A model generated the notes under the pieces. That model was not told the origin of the DNA and ran no database searches. It saw only the letters and a list, made by a program, of their open reading frames with translations. From NCBI GenBank assembly GCA_017562135.1, contig QEYB01000895.1, positions 186,001 through 250,000 on the forward strand: DNA of 64,000 bases, given 5' to 3'. Below, one piece after another: positions 25,501-36,527 of this stretch. Every line of letters begins with the position of its first letter. Positions within the stretch are counted from its first letter, which is position 1. The stretch is from Dipylidium caninum. Lineage: Eukaryota > Platyhelminthes > Cestoda > Cyclophyllidea > Dipylidiidae. The translations under genes and the position numbers were made by a program.

Positions 25501-28500
25501 TTTTCAGTGGCTTTTTTGCAGATGAATGTGGTTAAAACCGCAGCCTGTTCGCTTCAGCCGAAGACAATACCCGTGGAAGTGGAGCCGAATTACGAAACGG
25601 GTGCGGATCGTAAGGAGGTTCTTGAACGCTTTGTACGTTCTCTAGCGAATCCGGAGACCCGAAACCCTCGTTTCAACCTTCGTCTGCGATTTCGGGATCG
25701 TAAAATTCTCCAAGAACTTGGTTTGGATGAAGGGGAGTCGTTGGAATTTGATTTAGACATTTACAAGGCCGAAAATCAAGATATTCCTGACCTTATTACT
25801 AATCTCGTAAGTGGATGATATTAGCCCTTGGCAATGTGAAGTCAATCGTATTATGATATGGTCACAATAACCCTCATGATGACCACATGTCACCACACTC
25901 CTAAACAGTGGCTCCTAAAGTTTGGTATTTTATCCAAGACCCCTCAAATAACCCATGAGAGCGAAGATCTATTGCTCTTTATCAATCCACGACTGAGAAT
26001 TAGAAAACCTAAAATTTAAAGGCAGTAGAGTGTGTTAAGTCCATCATCTTAGTTTTTGAAAGGGGTTTGGTCAGAGTTTGCGTTCGGCCAATGAAGTTCT
26101 GAAGACCGTTAACTTATTTCATTTAATAGCTTCCTTTGAAGACGTTATAAATCATAGTAGTAAAATACGTTACAAGTATACAAAAAGGTATGGTACGAAA
26201 AGTTTAACTCAGTCGCAGAAGCGTGATCGGTTAAATGAGCAACCGATTTAAATCGTGTCATTTGGTTTTCAGCGTCGCGATTACGAGGACAAGTTATCTA
26301 GGGTATTCGCCAATCCGAAACTCACTGATCGCAAGATAATATCTAACCATCTAGACCGGCTCTTCAATAGCATTCGAATGCAAATGCAATTTCTGGTGAA
26401 GTGCCTGCTTGGTAGACGTTGGAAAGACATTTTGGACTCTCTTGCTACCAAAGAAAAGCCTCTCAAGGAAAAGCCAACAACGCAAGAAGGTCAGGACTGT
26501 AAAGCTGAAGGTCTTACAGCTGACTCCGAGGAGGAAACTGATACCGACATTGGTATGGGAGCCCTTTCTTATTTCATCCCAAGCGGTTTGATTACTATAC
26601 CCGATAATAAATGCATTTCTGATACATTCACTTATTCGCATCTTATTTCAGTTGGTTGTAGCAACTTTGAAATAATTGCAAAATGCAAATCCAAGTGGTT
26701 GAAAGCAAAAAGGATGCTGGACCGTGAGATTCAGGCCTACCGTAAAGCCGCCGCTTTTGCAGCGTCTAGTGTCGCCCTGCAAATCGGTGATGCGGCGCAG
26801 AAACCGCAACAGCAAATGCAACCGCAAGCGAGTAATTCTCTTGCTTCGCCTCAGCCAATGGTACCCAGGGGCACCCCCTCTCCAGCTATCCTCAATGCTT
26901 CAGAAGGCGTCTCCCATGGTATCACTCCGCCTCCTCTTTCCGCCAATCTCGTCGCGGATCCCTCTTCTAACGGTGTGGAAGATACCTCCGCTGCTAGTCA
27001 AGCTCCTTCCACACCTATTTTCTTTCCATCCGCAGCCCTTCAACAGGTATAATAAGTTTTCAGGTTTTCTTTTTATAAATACTAAAAAACATGAGGTACT
27101 AGTCCAAGTATCGATCTTTACCATTAGAATTTTTCGTGAAATATTATGTCCCTGCGTTTTCATAAGCGTAAATAGTTCCCCTTCGTGCGGGTGTGATGGT
27201 TAGTGCTTGGGAGTACCAGTACACATGAATATGGCTTTCGTTCGTCTCACGTGGCTTATAATGTGTACTTTAGTGGTTTCTTTTAGATCCAAGACTTACC
27301 TCCGTAAATAAAGTCATTTTTAAGCGGATTCTTAGCTTCGTAATTTGTGGGTGAAGACAGTCTCTCTTCTGTGTGGGTGACGATTCTGTTTTCGTAGATA
27401 CTCAAAATTCACCTTTTTGGAAAGCCCAAATTTTTCGTAAATATGTCTGAAATCAACTGCAAAGAGGATTTCGAGGTGGAAGATTATTCCTGCAGGTATT
27501 CGTTGCTAAAAGGTCTTGGCAATGCGAGTTTTTCCACTTTTTGTTATCGAAAAATAGTTTGATGGCCATCCTAAACATGCTTCATTTCCTGACTCCTCAG
27601 CGGAATCCCTTAAACGTTTTTTTAATTGCTGAGCACTCCAACACTACTGAACTTCCCAGCAACTTAGAATCGAATTGACATTACCATGTGAAACAGACCA
27701 AAATGAATCGCGTCAACTCCTAGCAAAGTTAGACGAGGGTTTGAGGATGCACAACCTTGACTGCAAAGTTGGCTTTAGCCAAATTGTGCGATTAGACGTC
27801 TCTCGATATTATGCTTAAATTATTCTTTGTGGCTGTCAAATTATTTTTGGGCGTTTGCTGGGGAGGGGAACGTCATTTCGCAGAACTTTCTAATGTTTCG
27901 CTTACGTTCGCATAGCAGTATCTAATATGAAAATATTTTTCTAAGGCGGCTATTTATTGTTCGCAAAACCTCATTATTTGCTTCGAATAGTTAATGTTAT
28001 TTGCTCCTAACCACTTACCATTTAGGCCTCAATTTTGATATTTACATACGGGTAGCGAAAGTAAACGGGATGCCTATGTTTACTCCAAGGTGGCGCCTTG
28101 TGCTGCTTCTCCGTCTCTATTTGCTCCACATCTTTATGTTTATGTGATGCTGTCCTTTTAGGCGTATCTGGCTTGTTCGTTTCAGGACTACTCGAATATA
28201 CAGTCAGGATCTCCTACAGCTTTAACACAGGGTCTCCCTTCCATGAATCCCCCAACGATACCCCAGCCTCAAGTCCAAGCAGTTCCTCTCCGAATCCCTG
28301 CCCAAACCGTGTCTTTAGCATCCCAACAACAACATTCCCTCAGTAATTCTTCCGTCATTTGTCAGGTGCTCCCGAATGCTCCTTCAGCACATACCTCGTG
28401 TAATCATTTCTTAACCTTGCCCTTTCCTTAAGTTCACTTGCTTAATGTACTCGTGCTTTTACATTGACTTTAGGACTTTCCCACGAATCTAGGCTCAGTT

Positions 28501-31500
28501 GGAGGTTCTCCAACGATCCTTCAAAGCGTACAACCGTCGACAGCTGTTTCGTTTCCTGCCCCTTCTGCTCTTACAAATTCGATGCCCGTCGGTCTAACGG
28601 AGCACCAGCCCACTTCGGCCACGGGGGGTCTGACTTACTTTGCTCAGCAACTCCCACTACATTACCCAACTGCCGGTTTACCCCCGAATTTAACACTTCA
28701 ACAACCGCTGCAACAACAACAGAGGATAGGTTCGTCTCATATGTTCCTTTCTTTATTTGCTCATTTTGAACCATACTGTAATGCCACAACTCTAATCGTC
28801 TTTTTTTATTCTGCTATTCATCTAATCTTCGAACTCCTGTGGATCCGCGTGAACTAGTCTTATTTCTTTTGAGATAATAAGTCTGTTAATGGAAAAAATT
28901 TTCGTTTCAGATGAAGAGAAAATACACGAAAGGGAGGTAATTTCGGACACCGAGGTAAGATTCTTTTCTTGTACTAATGATTTTGTACTTAAAGCCTGAA
29001 ATTTTCGATTGTTGGTGGTGATTCCATTTTAGTTTATCTTAGGCTTCTGCTACTTGTGATTCGACTAGTTCTAGCCGACGGTAGAACCACCACTGTATAC
29101 TCAATCTTTGCCATTGTCTTTTATAATTTTTATTCATTATTCAAATCGAATTATTACCAAATACCCCGTCACCTTTCTTTTTTCGTCGTTCGCATAATAC
29201 TTCGCTCCAGATCTTATCAGTCATTCGTCGTTTCTTACCTGATTTCCTGCTGGCTTTTAAGTGTGTCTTTTTTCAAAAGAGTTTTCTCATCTTCGCTGGT
29301 AACAGATTGGGGCTCAGGCGGGAGGACCCGGCGCTGGACTCCTGGAGTCTTTAATAGTTCCAGCGGGACTCGGTGGCCCCGTAACCGGCTACGCAACTGT
29401 CCCCACCTCTCACCCCGTCAATCAACAGCTCACTTCCATCGCCAGCTCTCCTACTCTTATCACCAAGGTAATTGACTTGTTCACTTCGTTTTTGAAAATC
29501 GACAGTTTTCTTTTGAGCTTGACTCTTTACAACTTGGTAGTAAAACACCTCTTAGATCAATTTTTGCCTTTTTTCGGTGTATGTGATGACAAACTCACGT
29601 CATTGAATAATGGAGCGTAGTAAGATTCTCTCGAACCACATTTTTTGGCGTCAACAACCAAAAATTGGATAAGAGCCTGCAAACTGTTTCACCGCAAAGT
29701 TATTCGATGGCATTGCACCAAGATGTTCGAATAGACTCTTGTCAGCCCGACATTAAGGACCTAGCGCAGGATGTAAAAACGCTTAGACATCAGCTCTGGA
29801 GTCTTGGTCCACTATCGTGAAACTAAAACTTCAGCAGTTAGGAATTATTATGATACAATTTATGATTTTCGAAAACTTTTTTTCCTTTTCTTAAATACGC
29901 CTTAATTAGCTTGGAAATTAAGCTTCCCATCATCCTGAGTCCTAAACCCGTATGGAAATTGGCGCCATGTATGTTACAAGAACCAACGTATCCAAGTAAA
30001 CTTATTTCTGATGTATGCCTCGGTTCTGCCAATGGGTACGTCTTTGCTCTTTCCTTTCTCCAACTTCCCTTCTCCCCCGTCTCATGTGTGGCTGTGTGCG
30101 CGTGGACGTTTATGCCGCTGTATGCGGCAGCAGACCATCCGATCCAGACCGATGAGCCAGGGCAACCTGCGTCGTCCTGTGCCCCGATTTCATCACACGT
30201 CCTTCCCGCCCGTGGCTTTCCATCGTAAACGGGATAATCCAGACCGTATGCACCATCCTCGGGCTGTATTTGGTTCTCCGCGTTTACTCCATACCGCATA
30301 CCACACTGTCTCCATGCCACCAAGAGCTCTTCTTGAAGAGTTTGACGCTGTTCATCATCCTGCGTCCTGGAACTACGCCAGTTGGCACGCTGGTTGCCAG
30401 TATTCCCGGTTTTCTGCATTTGTAGGCCGCGTCTGACTCGCATGCTATTCAGCGCAGCAATATACACTCTTCGTCGATTCGCTTTTTCGATTCCGCCCTT
30501 CCCTTCCCTTCTTTCCACAATCACATTATTATTAATCATTTATCGCTTGCGATTTTTTAATACAACATGTTAAAATATAAAATTTGATTACTTGCCCTGG
30601 CCTTACATTCTTAAAGTCACTTATCGCCGCCTTTATTTCCATCTGCAATTCTATTCCTCGCCTCGACGTCCGGATTAGTGGCATATTATTTCATTTTCCC
30701 CATCCATGGCCGCATGCTTCATCTCCTCAACCTGACATCTCTAAATTAGCCTCAATCTATGTGACATCACTTACTCTGCCCTTCGCCGTGTTTTTCTCCC
30801 CAACTTTGTAGTTTGAGTGTGCCTGCGATTGGAATCAAATCCATTCTACGATGTATCTAAGTTTTACCAACAAGCCTATCAAATTATCATTGATATCACG
30901 GGTTTTTCTCTGTTTTTCATACCTGGTAGTTAAAAATTCCTAAATAAAGATAGACCTAATAAAATCCAAAGTTCTGACACATCTGCCCTTGTTATTGAGG
31001 TCAGGGTCACATTTGTATGAGGCTGACTTTTGATTTTACATTTCGAGATTAATGTTCTATGTTTAACATTTCACCTAATCTCCAAATCTTACTCTTCTAT
31101 TAAGATCCCGTTTTAATGCGCAGACATACTAATGAAGTAGCGTAGAAAAGTGTCACTACTTTCCTTCCTAAGATCTAATTATTTTTTTATCCTCATATCG
31201 GCAGTGCTTCTACGCCGTGAGCCCGTGTCACTTTACTAGTTCGAACTGGTATTCTCACTGCGCGATTCCGTCCATTACGATTCTCATTAAAAAATACCCT
31301 ACCGTTACTTCTATGACCGTTTTATTCCCGGGCGGAAGTGAAGCTTCCATGACCCTTAACTCCTTACTATTAACTAATACAACGCCAAATTCCTGCAACG
31401 CTTCGACTAGCTCATCTATCGCGAACTTATGAATTCTTTAATTTTTTTTCAGGCTGCAGAACAACGCGTGGCTCCGCCGGTTGGTGCCAAGCCGAAGCGG

Positions 31501-34500
31501 AAGGTAAGTCAACCGAAGCCGATCGTGAGCCAACAGCCACTGCGATACATAATTCGCATAACCCGATTGGAACACGAGTCGGAAGGCTGCGACGTACCCG
31601 GCACCCTGAGACCGACTTTCTACCTCGAGATGCCTGATATCAACAATCCCAACAGTGAATTGTGGAAACTCAGCTTTCGTTGCAACCTTTCTGACACAAC
31701 TGACGATATAAAACTGGTGAGCTGAGCCTGCCCCTTAGAATGCTGTCAGTTTTCATTCTCCCTTTTTAAAGTAGTTCCATCTTCGGCTTTAATTTCTGCC
31801 CTATATATCGGGACTTTTAAAGTTAATGCGAACTTTGTCTTAGATTTTACCAACAAACATATCCTAGCGCCATGCACATTGATTAGTCTCTTATTCACTT
31901 CCCACCTCTCTTTTCATTCAGTTTGAGGGGTGTGGCTACACAAAGACCAATGAAGAGGTGGACCGCGCAATAAAGGAGGCGGTGGCGATGATGCTACGTG
32001 CTTTGCAGGCGGATGAGAAGGCAATTCCCCTGAACCACGACTATGTCTTCTACCCTCAACTCTCACCCGAACTGATTAGTATTTCCAGTTACGGCGCACC
32101 ACCTGAAACAGCGCCGACGGGCACGACAAAAGAAGAAGTCGGACGCCCGCCTTCTCTGCCGACAGCCATCGCCGACTCAACCGCTGCTTTCGGTACTGCC
32201 ACTTTTTATTGTGGTTAGTTTTTTGTAGCCAGCTCAGCTCTCGTCCCTACTCTTCACACGACGTAAGGCAGCCTTGCTACTGTATGCGCATTCACCTATG
32301 CACTCATCGAATGCGCTCACTCACCGTTGAAAAACACTAGTTCAGCGTTTTCATAATGAAATGCTATTACTCTTACCATGAATTCTAGGTGATGGGATAA
32401 TGTTTCATCGGTTCTTTGCTTTGTCAAGCGCAGATATGCCCACTTGAAGCCCGCTTTCAGAGTTTCTTAACGCTTTAGATTATCTTTGCTATTTCCGCTT
32501 TACTCAATTTTGGGCATTCAGCTTTACTACCACCTGAAATAACTTCTGTAATCTCGTTTTCTCAATGCTGCATGCACCAACTCACTTATTCACAGTTTAC
32601 TTTTAGTCCCATCATGGGAAAGCTGCCTATCGTATACTTTCTCTTAAGGATCGCCTCATGATGTCTATTTGAGTGACACAACCCCATCCGCGGAATCACC
32701 AGTTGAAAGAGGCTTGCAGACTGGCTTTACCGGAGTAACAGGCGTCCAGTCGAATCCCGATTGTTCTTTTCCAACCAATATCTCTCCTTACGTGAATCAA
32801 GTCGTTTCAGCCTCTTCATATATGGGTTATCCTGGTCTGGAGGAGGTGCCCCCAGTTTTTGCTATGGGTCAACCCGAACGTGTCTATCCTTCGAAACCCG
32901 TCTCTTTATTTCCCGCAAATATTGACCCTTCACACTTCTACGCGTCAGAGCCGGGTAACACGTATGACAGCACCGATTCCCTTCCAATCTGTGTAAACGG
33001 TGCCTATCCGCACCCTGTGGGCCAGCCACCTAAGGGACCCGATGTCTTTACCACCTTAAAAGTACCTGCACATGCGCAGTCATTAATCGCCCAATTCGCG
33101 CATCACCTCTGCACTTATAATCGCAATGATCCGCTCCTTATCGTGCCGAGCGACACCAACACCACGGGATACATGTCTGTTCTCTCGGAAAACTGCTCCT
33201 TTTTTTGTTCGCGAAATGGGGTCGATGGCGGATTCAGTGTCATGCCCATTCCTCCTTCCTCCTCATTCCTCGAGGTGCAAAATAAATCTGCTCCAGCTTT
33301 ACAAGGAAAAGTTCTGCGCACTCCTCATAATGCCTTCACCGTGGTAACGCCCGACGGAGAAATGCACCAGGTTGAACGCCCACTCATTATATTACCAGCG
33401 AATACCCAACGCCCTCTTGTAGAATTACCTCTGTTAAGTGCTGACGGATCGTCCGTACAACTTGACGATATCCTCACCCTTCTTATCAATCTTCGAGAAG
33501 GGATGGCCAACTCAACTACCTCGGTCCCCTTTCCAAGGGGCCTTTCTGCCACAGGTAGTGCCTTAGGTTCAACTCACTCACAAATTCGACAACAAGATGC
33601 AAATTACTACAGCCTACCATGTGGAGCAGCACCTATTAATTCTGCAAGAAAGCCGATGCAAGGTCCTCCCCCACTCCCAGCAACCGCAGCATCTACGCGC
33701 CAGATGGGATTCAGGCCTCCACCGCCTATTCAACAACTGCCAATGAGAGTAGCATCTGACGGTTCGCCGTCAATTTCCCATGGAGACTTATCTGTTACCA
33801 CTTTGGCGACTCACGCACCCCCAGCCCCTCCACCGGATTATGTGTCCGCTAGACCGCCGACGCAGAATCTTCGACAGTCGCAGCAACAGCTTTTGGCTTC
33901 GGCATTGGCTACTTCTGGATCAAAAGCAGACCAGGCACCTCAGCAAGCGCACCCCAATATAGATTACGTAAGTCATGATGATCCTCATTTGCCTGGTCCC
34001 AGTCCGTTGACTGCTTTGCGATTTACTGTCTGCTGGAGATTAGTTCCTGTGACAGGCTTATTGCTTCCTTCTGATATGTATTTGGGTAAGCTTAATATGC
34101 CTTAATTCCAGCTGGCGACGCTTTTTTCTGCGAATCCTTCGTTGTTCCTTGCCACCGCAGCTGCGCTGAGCGTCAATAATTCTACAAATTCCCAAGAAGT
34201 TTCAGCATCTTTGTCAAGCTTACAACCGCCTCCAATGGTTCCATTATGGAACAACTCGACCACCTTGCCTTCGAACCCACCAGCTGCACCCACCACATCG
34301 CTCTCTAACGCAGACGCGGTGAAACAGCTTTTTATGCGCGCGGCACTGGAGGGCACATGTCCCCAACAACAGCTGCCCCAGCCCTTGCCTTCCGTAGGTC
34401 CTAATCCGATCCCCACGATGGCCACTATGACTACGTCTGCGCGACCAGGATTCTTTCCTTCCACTGAAGCGTATGATCCTAATGCTGCACACGGGCAGCC

Positions 34501-36527
34501 AGTTTTACCAACTCCGACTACACTAGTATGTTTGGCTCTTGCACTTAATGTCCGTTAATAGGTGGTCTAACATTGTTTAATGGGGGTTTAGTTTCAACCA
34601 AATAGGCCACCTCAACCTGCCGTGGCAGTTTCGCAGCCTTTCGTATCAATTGGTACCGGCCAATCGCAGATTTTCCATCAACAACAACACCCCATGTCCA
34701 CTGTTGTTCCCCCGCCTTGCAGTGGTGGTGAAACTACTACGACCTCCGTGGTGTACCAGGGTGTGGTCAAAAAACCCTCTATTCCACCATCGGTCAGTTT
34801 TTCTTGCAGACATCGCTTTTTGTAACCCGCCGGAATGTAGCACTGTAGTACTGTTTGTCTTTCAGGGCTACTCCACCGATCCTCCCGCTAGAATATATTA
34901 TCTTTATACATGCTCGATATGATTAATGAGACTTATTTGTGCTTCCTGAAGCAATAAATCATATGAGTTTTTTGAAATCCCTAGGTTCCTCAAGCGCAGC
35001 CAGCGTTAGTAGCCGGAGCTGCTAATGTCTCTCCGATATCGCATAATAAACCACCTCTGACGGTGGCGGCTGTTGCCTCTAGATTTGTGGTAACGTCAGC
35101 AGCGTCAGTAACGTCGAGTCAAGTATTGAGGGAAGCTGTTCCTACCTCTTCATTGATGAGTGCTCCACCGCCACCACCTCCACTACCGTCTCCCTCGCCT
35201 CAGGGCGCCACAGTGGTCGGCAATAGATTCACGGTCAGCTACCTGACAATTTCTATTCAATATGCCATATGCCGGCTATGGTAGCTAACTTTCATTAAAC
35301 CCGATTCTTGTCTAGGTGGTGTCCCTGGACTCGGGTGCAGTCCAGCCGAACCCAGCAGATATCAGTTATTCTTCGATACCGCCGGCCCCGCCTGTGCCGC
35401 AGCAGATGGCCCCGACAGGCCCTGGCGTCCAAAAAAAGATTCCCCCTAAGTTCACCGTATGTTACCATCACTCATTTCCCTCCTCCTGCATTTTACTAAG
35501 CTACTATGAGTTATTTTTTTCTTGTTCCGAACAAATACTTTGTTTTTCACCTCCAACTGTCCTTATTATTGCGTTCATCTTGAACTCAATGGACCTGTAT
35601 TTGGGGGATTGTATGACTAGGTATGTACTACCCTCACCAGGCATGTGAGATGTGCGTGCTATTTCAGGTGAAGCCGGTTTCAGAAGTCTAAAATGGGAAA
35701 CTGAGGCGAGAGGTGAGGTGAGGTGAGTCAGCGCATATCGGTGTCGCTCAACACCCGATGCCGCAAGCGGCCAGAGCTTCTGTTGCTGTTTCCCATCCAT
35801 TGCATGCGTCTCTGTTCACTATCGACCATTTACTTTTCGCCCTATTTGCCTGTCTCGTTGTCACCGAACCTACGTCGCAGAGTCGCTTGTTCACCGATTG
35901 CCATCGCTCCTTCTCCCCACTGTAACCGGCATTCCCCTACCTCATAACCCATATACACTAACGCGTGGAATGGTTGTTGGTGAATGCGGTCAGCTTTGGG
36001 GAGGCGTTATTATCATGCGCATACTAACTAATTACCCTTTGGTGAGCCTCACCAACTCATTTCCCTAACCAATTCATGTTTTGCATTGTAAATGACAGAA
36101 AGAAAACATTATTTGTCACTATTAACAACATGACGTGTTTTGCAGTTCCGTAAATGATCATGTACCGTTTCTTTTTAAACTGCATGCATCTCTAAAGGTC
36201 TCATCAGAGGAAAGTGAGGCTACCTTGTGTACTGGCTGTTCCCTACTACCGTCCTCTATATCCAACGCCACATCGACACTCATTCCTGCGAACGTCAATG
36301 GCTCCGTCCCTACCACCACCACCACCCTCAGAACCGTTCTTCGCTCCTCCCCTCCCTCCGAAAACGATCTGCCCTCAGAGTGCCCTCCTCCGCCTTCTAC
36401 ACCCGCAATGTCCAACCAAAGCTTGATTGTCGAAACAGCCCTTCCGTATGACAACCCGTCTCTACTAGTTCATCCTTCCCCCCATCATTCGCTCCTTCTT
36501 GCGGCGGGGATGTCTTCTCTTCACTGA
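22531..36527 (+). CDS. WNK: WNK (with-no-lysine) serine/threonine kinase, full gene, 20 exons
   Basis: Master kinase of the WNK-SPAK/OSR1 pathway that controls cation-chloride cotransporters. Exons: 22531-22657, 22789-23105, 23141-23421, 23453-23703, 24098-24384, 25522-25806, 26273-26552, 26652-27046, 28186-28365, 28474-28729, 28911-28954, 29306-29467, 31453-31716, 31922-32192, 32649-33967, 34112-34525, 34592-34792, 34985-35233, 35316-35456, 36198-36527. All phases match and the sum is 6,054 nt (2,017 aa). WNK hallmarks: catalytic Lys in the glycine loop (GEGGYKFVYRG), Cys in the usual beta-3 Lys place (VAWCEF), HRDLKSEN, DFG and MAPE. Exon 6 is the OSR1_C/CCT1 domain. Exons 13-14 form a CCT2-like block and exon 15 an unknown domain. 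The tail is rich in Pro/Gln/Ser with two RFxV motifs. The Met follows a pyrimidine-rich AG directly. Confidence 0.92.
22789..24384 (+). other. WNK: WNK kinase catalytic domain exons
   Basis: Four exons encode the kinase fold after a charged Lys/Glu-rich helix (EERKKEREKKKEEELMKK). Glycine-loop Lys is at 23159-23161, beta-3 Cys at 23210-23212 and DFG Asp-Phe at 23652-23657. The activation segment reads KTMLGTVGFMAPE, where mammalian WNKs have Ser at the Thr and PEF rather than VGF. Two of the introns here are only 35 nt (23106-23140) and 31 nt (23422-23452). Confidence 0.92.
25522..25806 (+). other. WNK: CCT1 (OSR1_C / PF2-like) autoinhibitory domain of WNK
   Basis: A single 285-nt exon encodes a PF2-like fold: RFNLRLRFRDRKILQELGL, then GESLEFDLDIY and an acidic helix ending DLITNL. 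In WNKs this domain follows the kinase, restrains it and binds RFxV peptides. Confidence 0.85.
26553..26651 (+). other. Optional 99-nt intron in WNK
   Basis: A GTATGG donor and a TTTCAG acceptor enclose 99 nt without an in-frame stop. Splicing or retention both keep the frame. The retained peptide looks non-conserved, so I treat it as an intron in the main model. Confidence 0.55.
29611..29820 (+). CDS. Unexplained open segment in a WNK intron
   Basis: An open frame without ATG, ending in a helix-like stretch (DIKDLAQDVKTLRHQLWSL) before TGA. None of the nearby acceptors fits the phase of the preceding WNK exon. It might belong to an isoform joined differently, or be noise. Confidence 0.2.
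   Translation, partial: WSVVRFSRTTFFGVNNQKLDKSLQTVSPQSYSMALHQDVRIDSCQPDIKDLAQDVKTLRHQLWSLGPLS
30131..30436 (+). CDS. Candidate alternative last exon of WNK
   Basis: An open frame of 101 codons plus stop, within the 29468-31452 intron. It is preceded by a GCGGCAG|CAG acceptor and starts in phase 0, which matches the phase-0 donor at 29467. It would give a shorter WNK that lacks the CCT2-like block and the long tail. The peptide is rich in His, Arg and Pro (for example MSQGNLRRPVPRFHHTSF) and matches no domain I know. The minus strand is open too, so chance cannot be excluded. Confidence 0.35.
   Translation, partial: QTIRSRPMSQGNLRRPVPRFHHTSFPPVAFHRKRDNPDRMHHPRAVFGSPRLLHTAYHTVSMPPRALLEEFDAVHHPASWNYASWHAGCQYSRFSAFVGRV
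31541..32060 (+). other. WNK: CCT2-like block of WNK (two exons)
   Basis: Encoded by the end of exon 13 and the start of exon 14, from RYIIRITRLEHE through SELWKLSFRCNLSDTTDDIKL and the helix EEVDRAIKEAVAMMLRALQ to HDYVFYPQ. The beta-strand then acidic-helix pattern resembles PF2/CCT domains, and its position suits CCT2. The assignment is inferred. A paralogous block lies at 45007-45597. Confidence 0.55.
33041..33513 (+). other. Unrecognised ~155-aa WNK tail domain, copy 1 ('X')
   Basis: From FTTLKVPAHAQSLIAQFAHH to LDDILTLLINLREGM inside exon 15. It is shared with two segments of the downstream gene. Common features are an h-VP-x5-L start, DPLLIVPS...TTG, a T(I/V)-TP-x-D/Q strand, PLVELPL and a final DDIL-x-L-x-x-(I/L)-x-E helix. 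I know no named family with this pattern. Confidence 0.7.
35081..35092 (+). other. RFxV motif 1 in WNK tail
   Basis: Codes for Arg-Phe-Val-Val in the context ASRFVVTS. RFxV peptides dock to the PF2/CCT domain of SPAK and OSR1. A second, Arg-Phe-Thr-Val in GNRFTVVS, is assembled across the intron at 35234-35315. Confidence 0.65.

Noticed and set aside
27443..27494. ATG with 17 codons and a GTATTC donor as an alternative WNK start exon
   Set aside because: It ends in phase 2, which does not fit the phase-0 exon at 28186. The donor is weak.
29838..30539. 233-codon minus-strand open frame inside the WNK intron
   Set aside because: It is opposite the phase-compatible plus-strand candidate exon, shows no known motif and lies within the WNK transcription unit.
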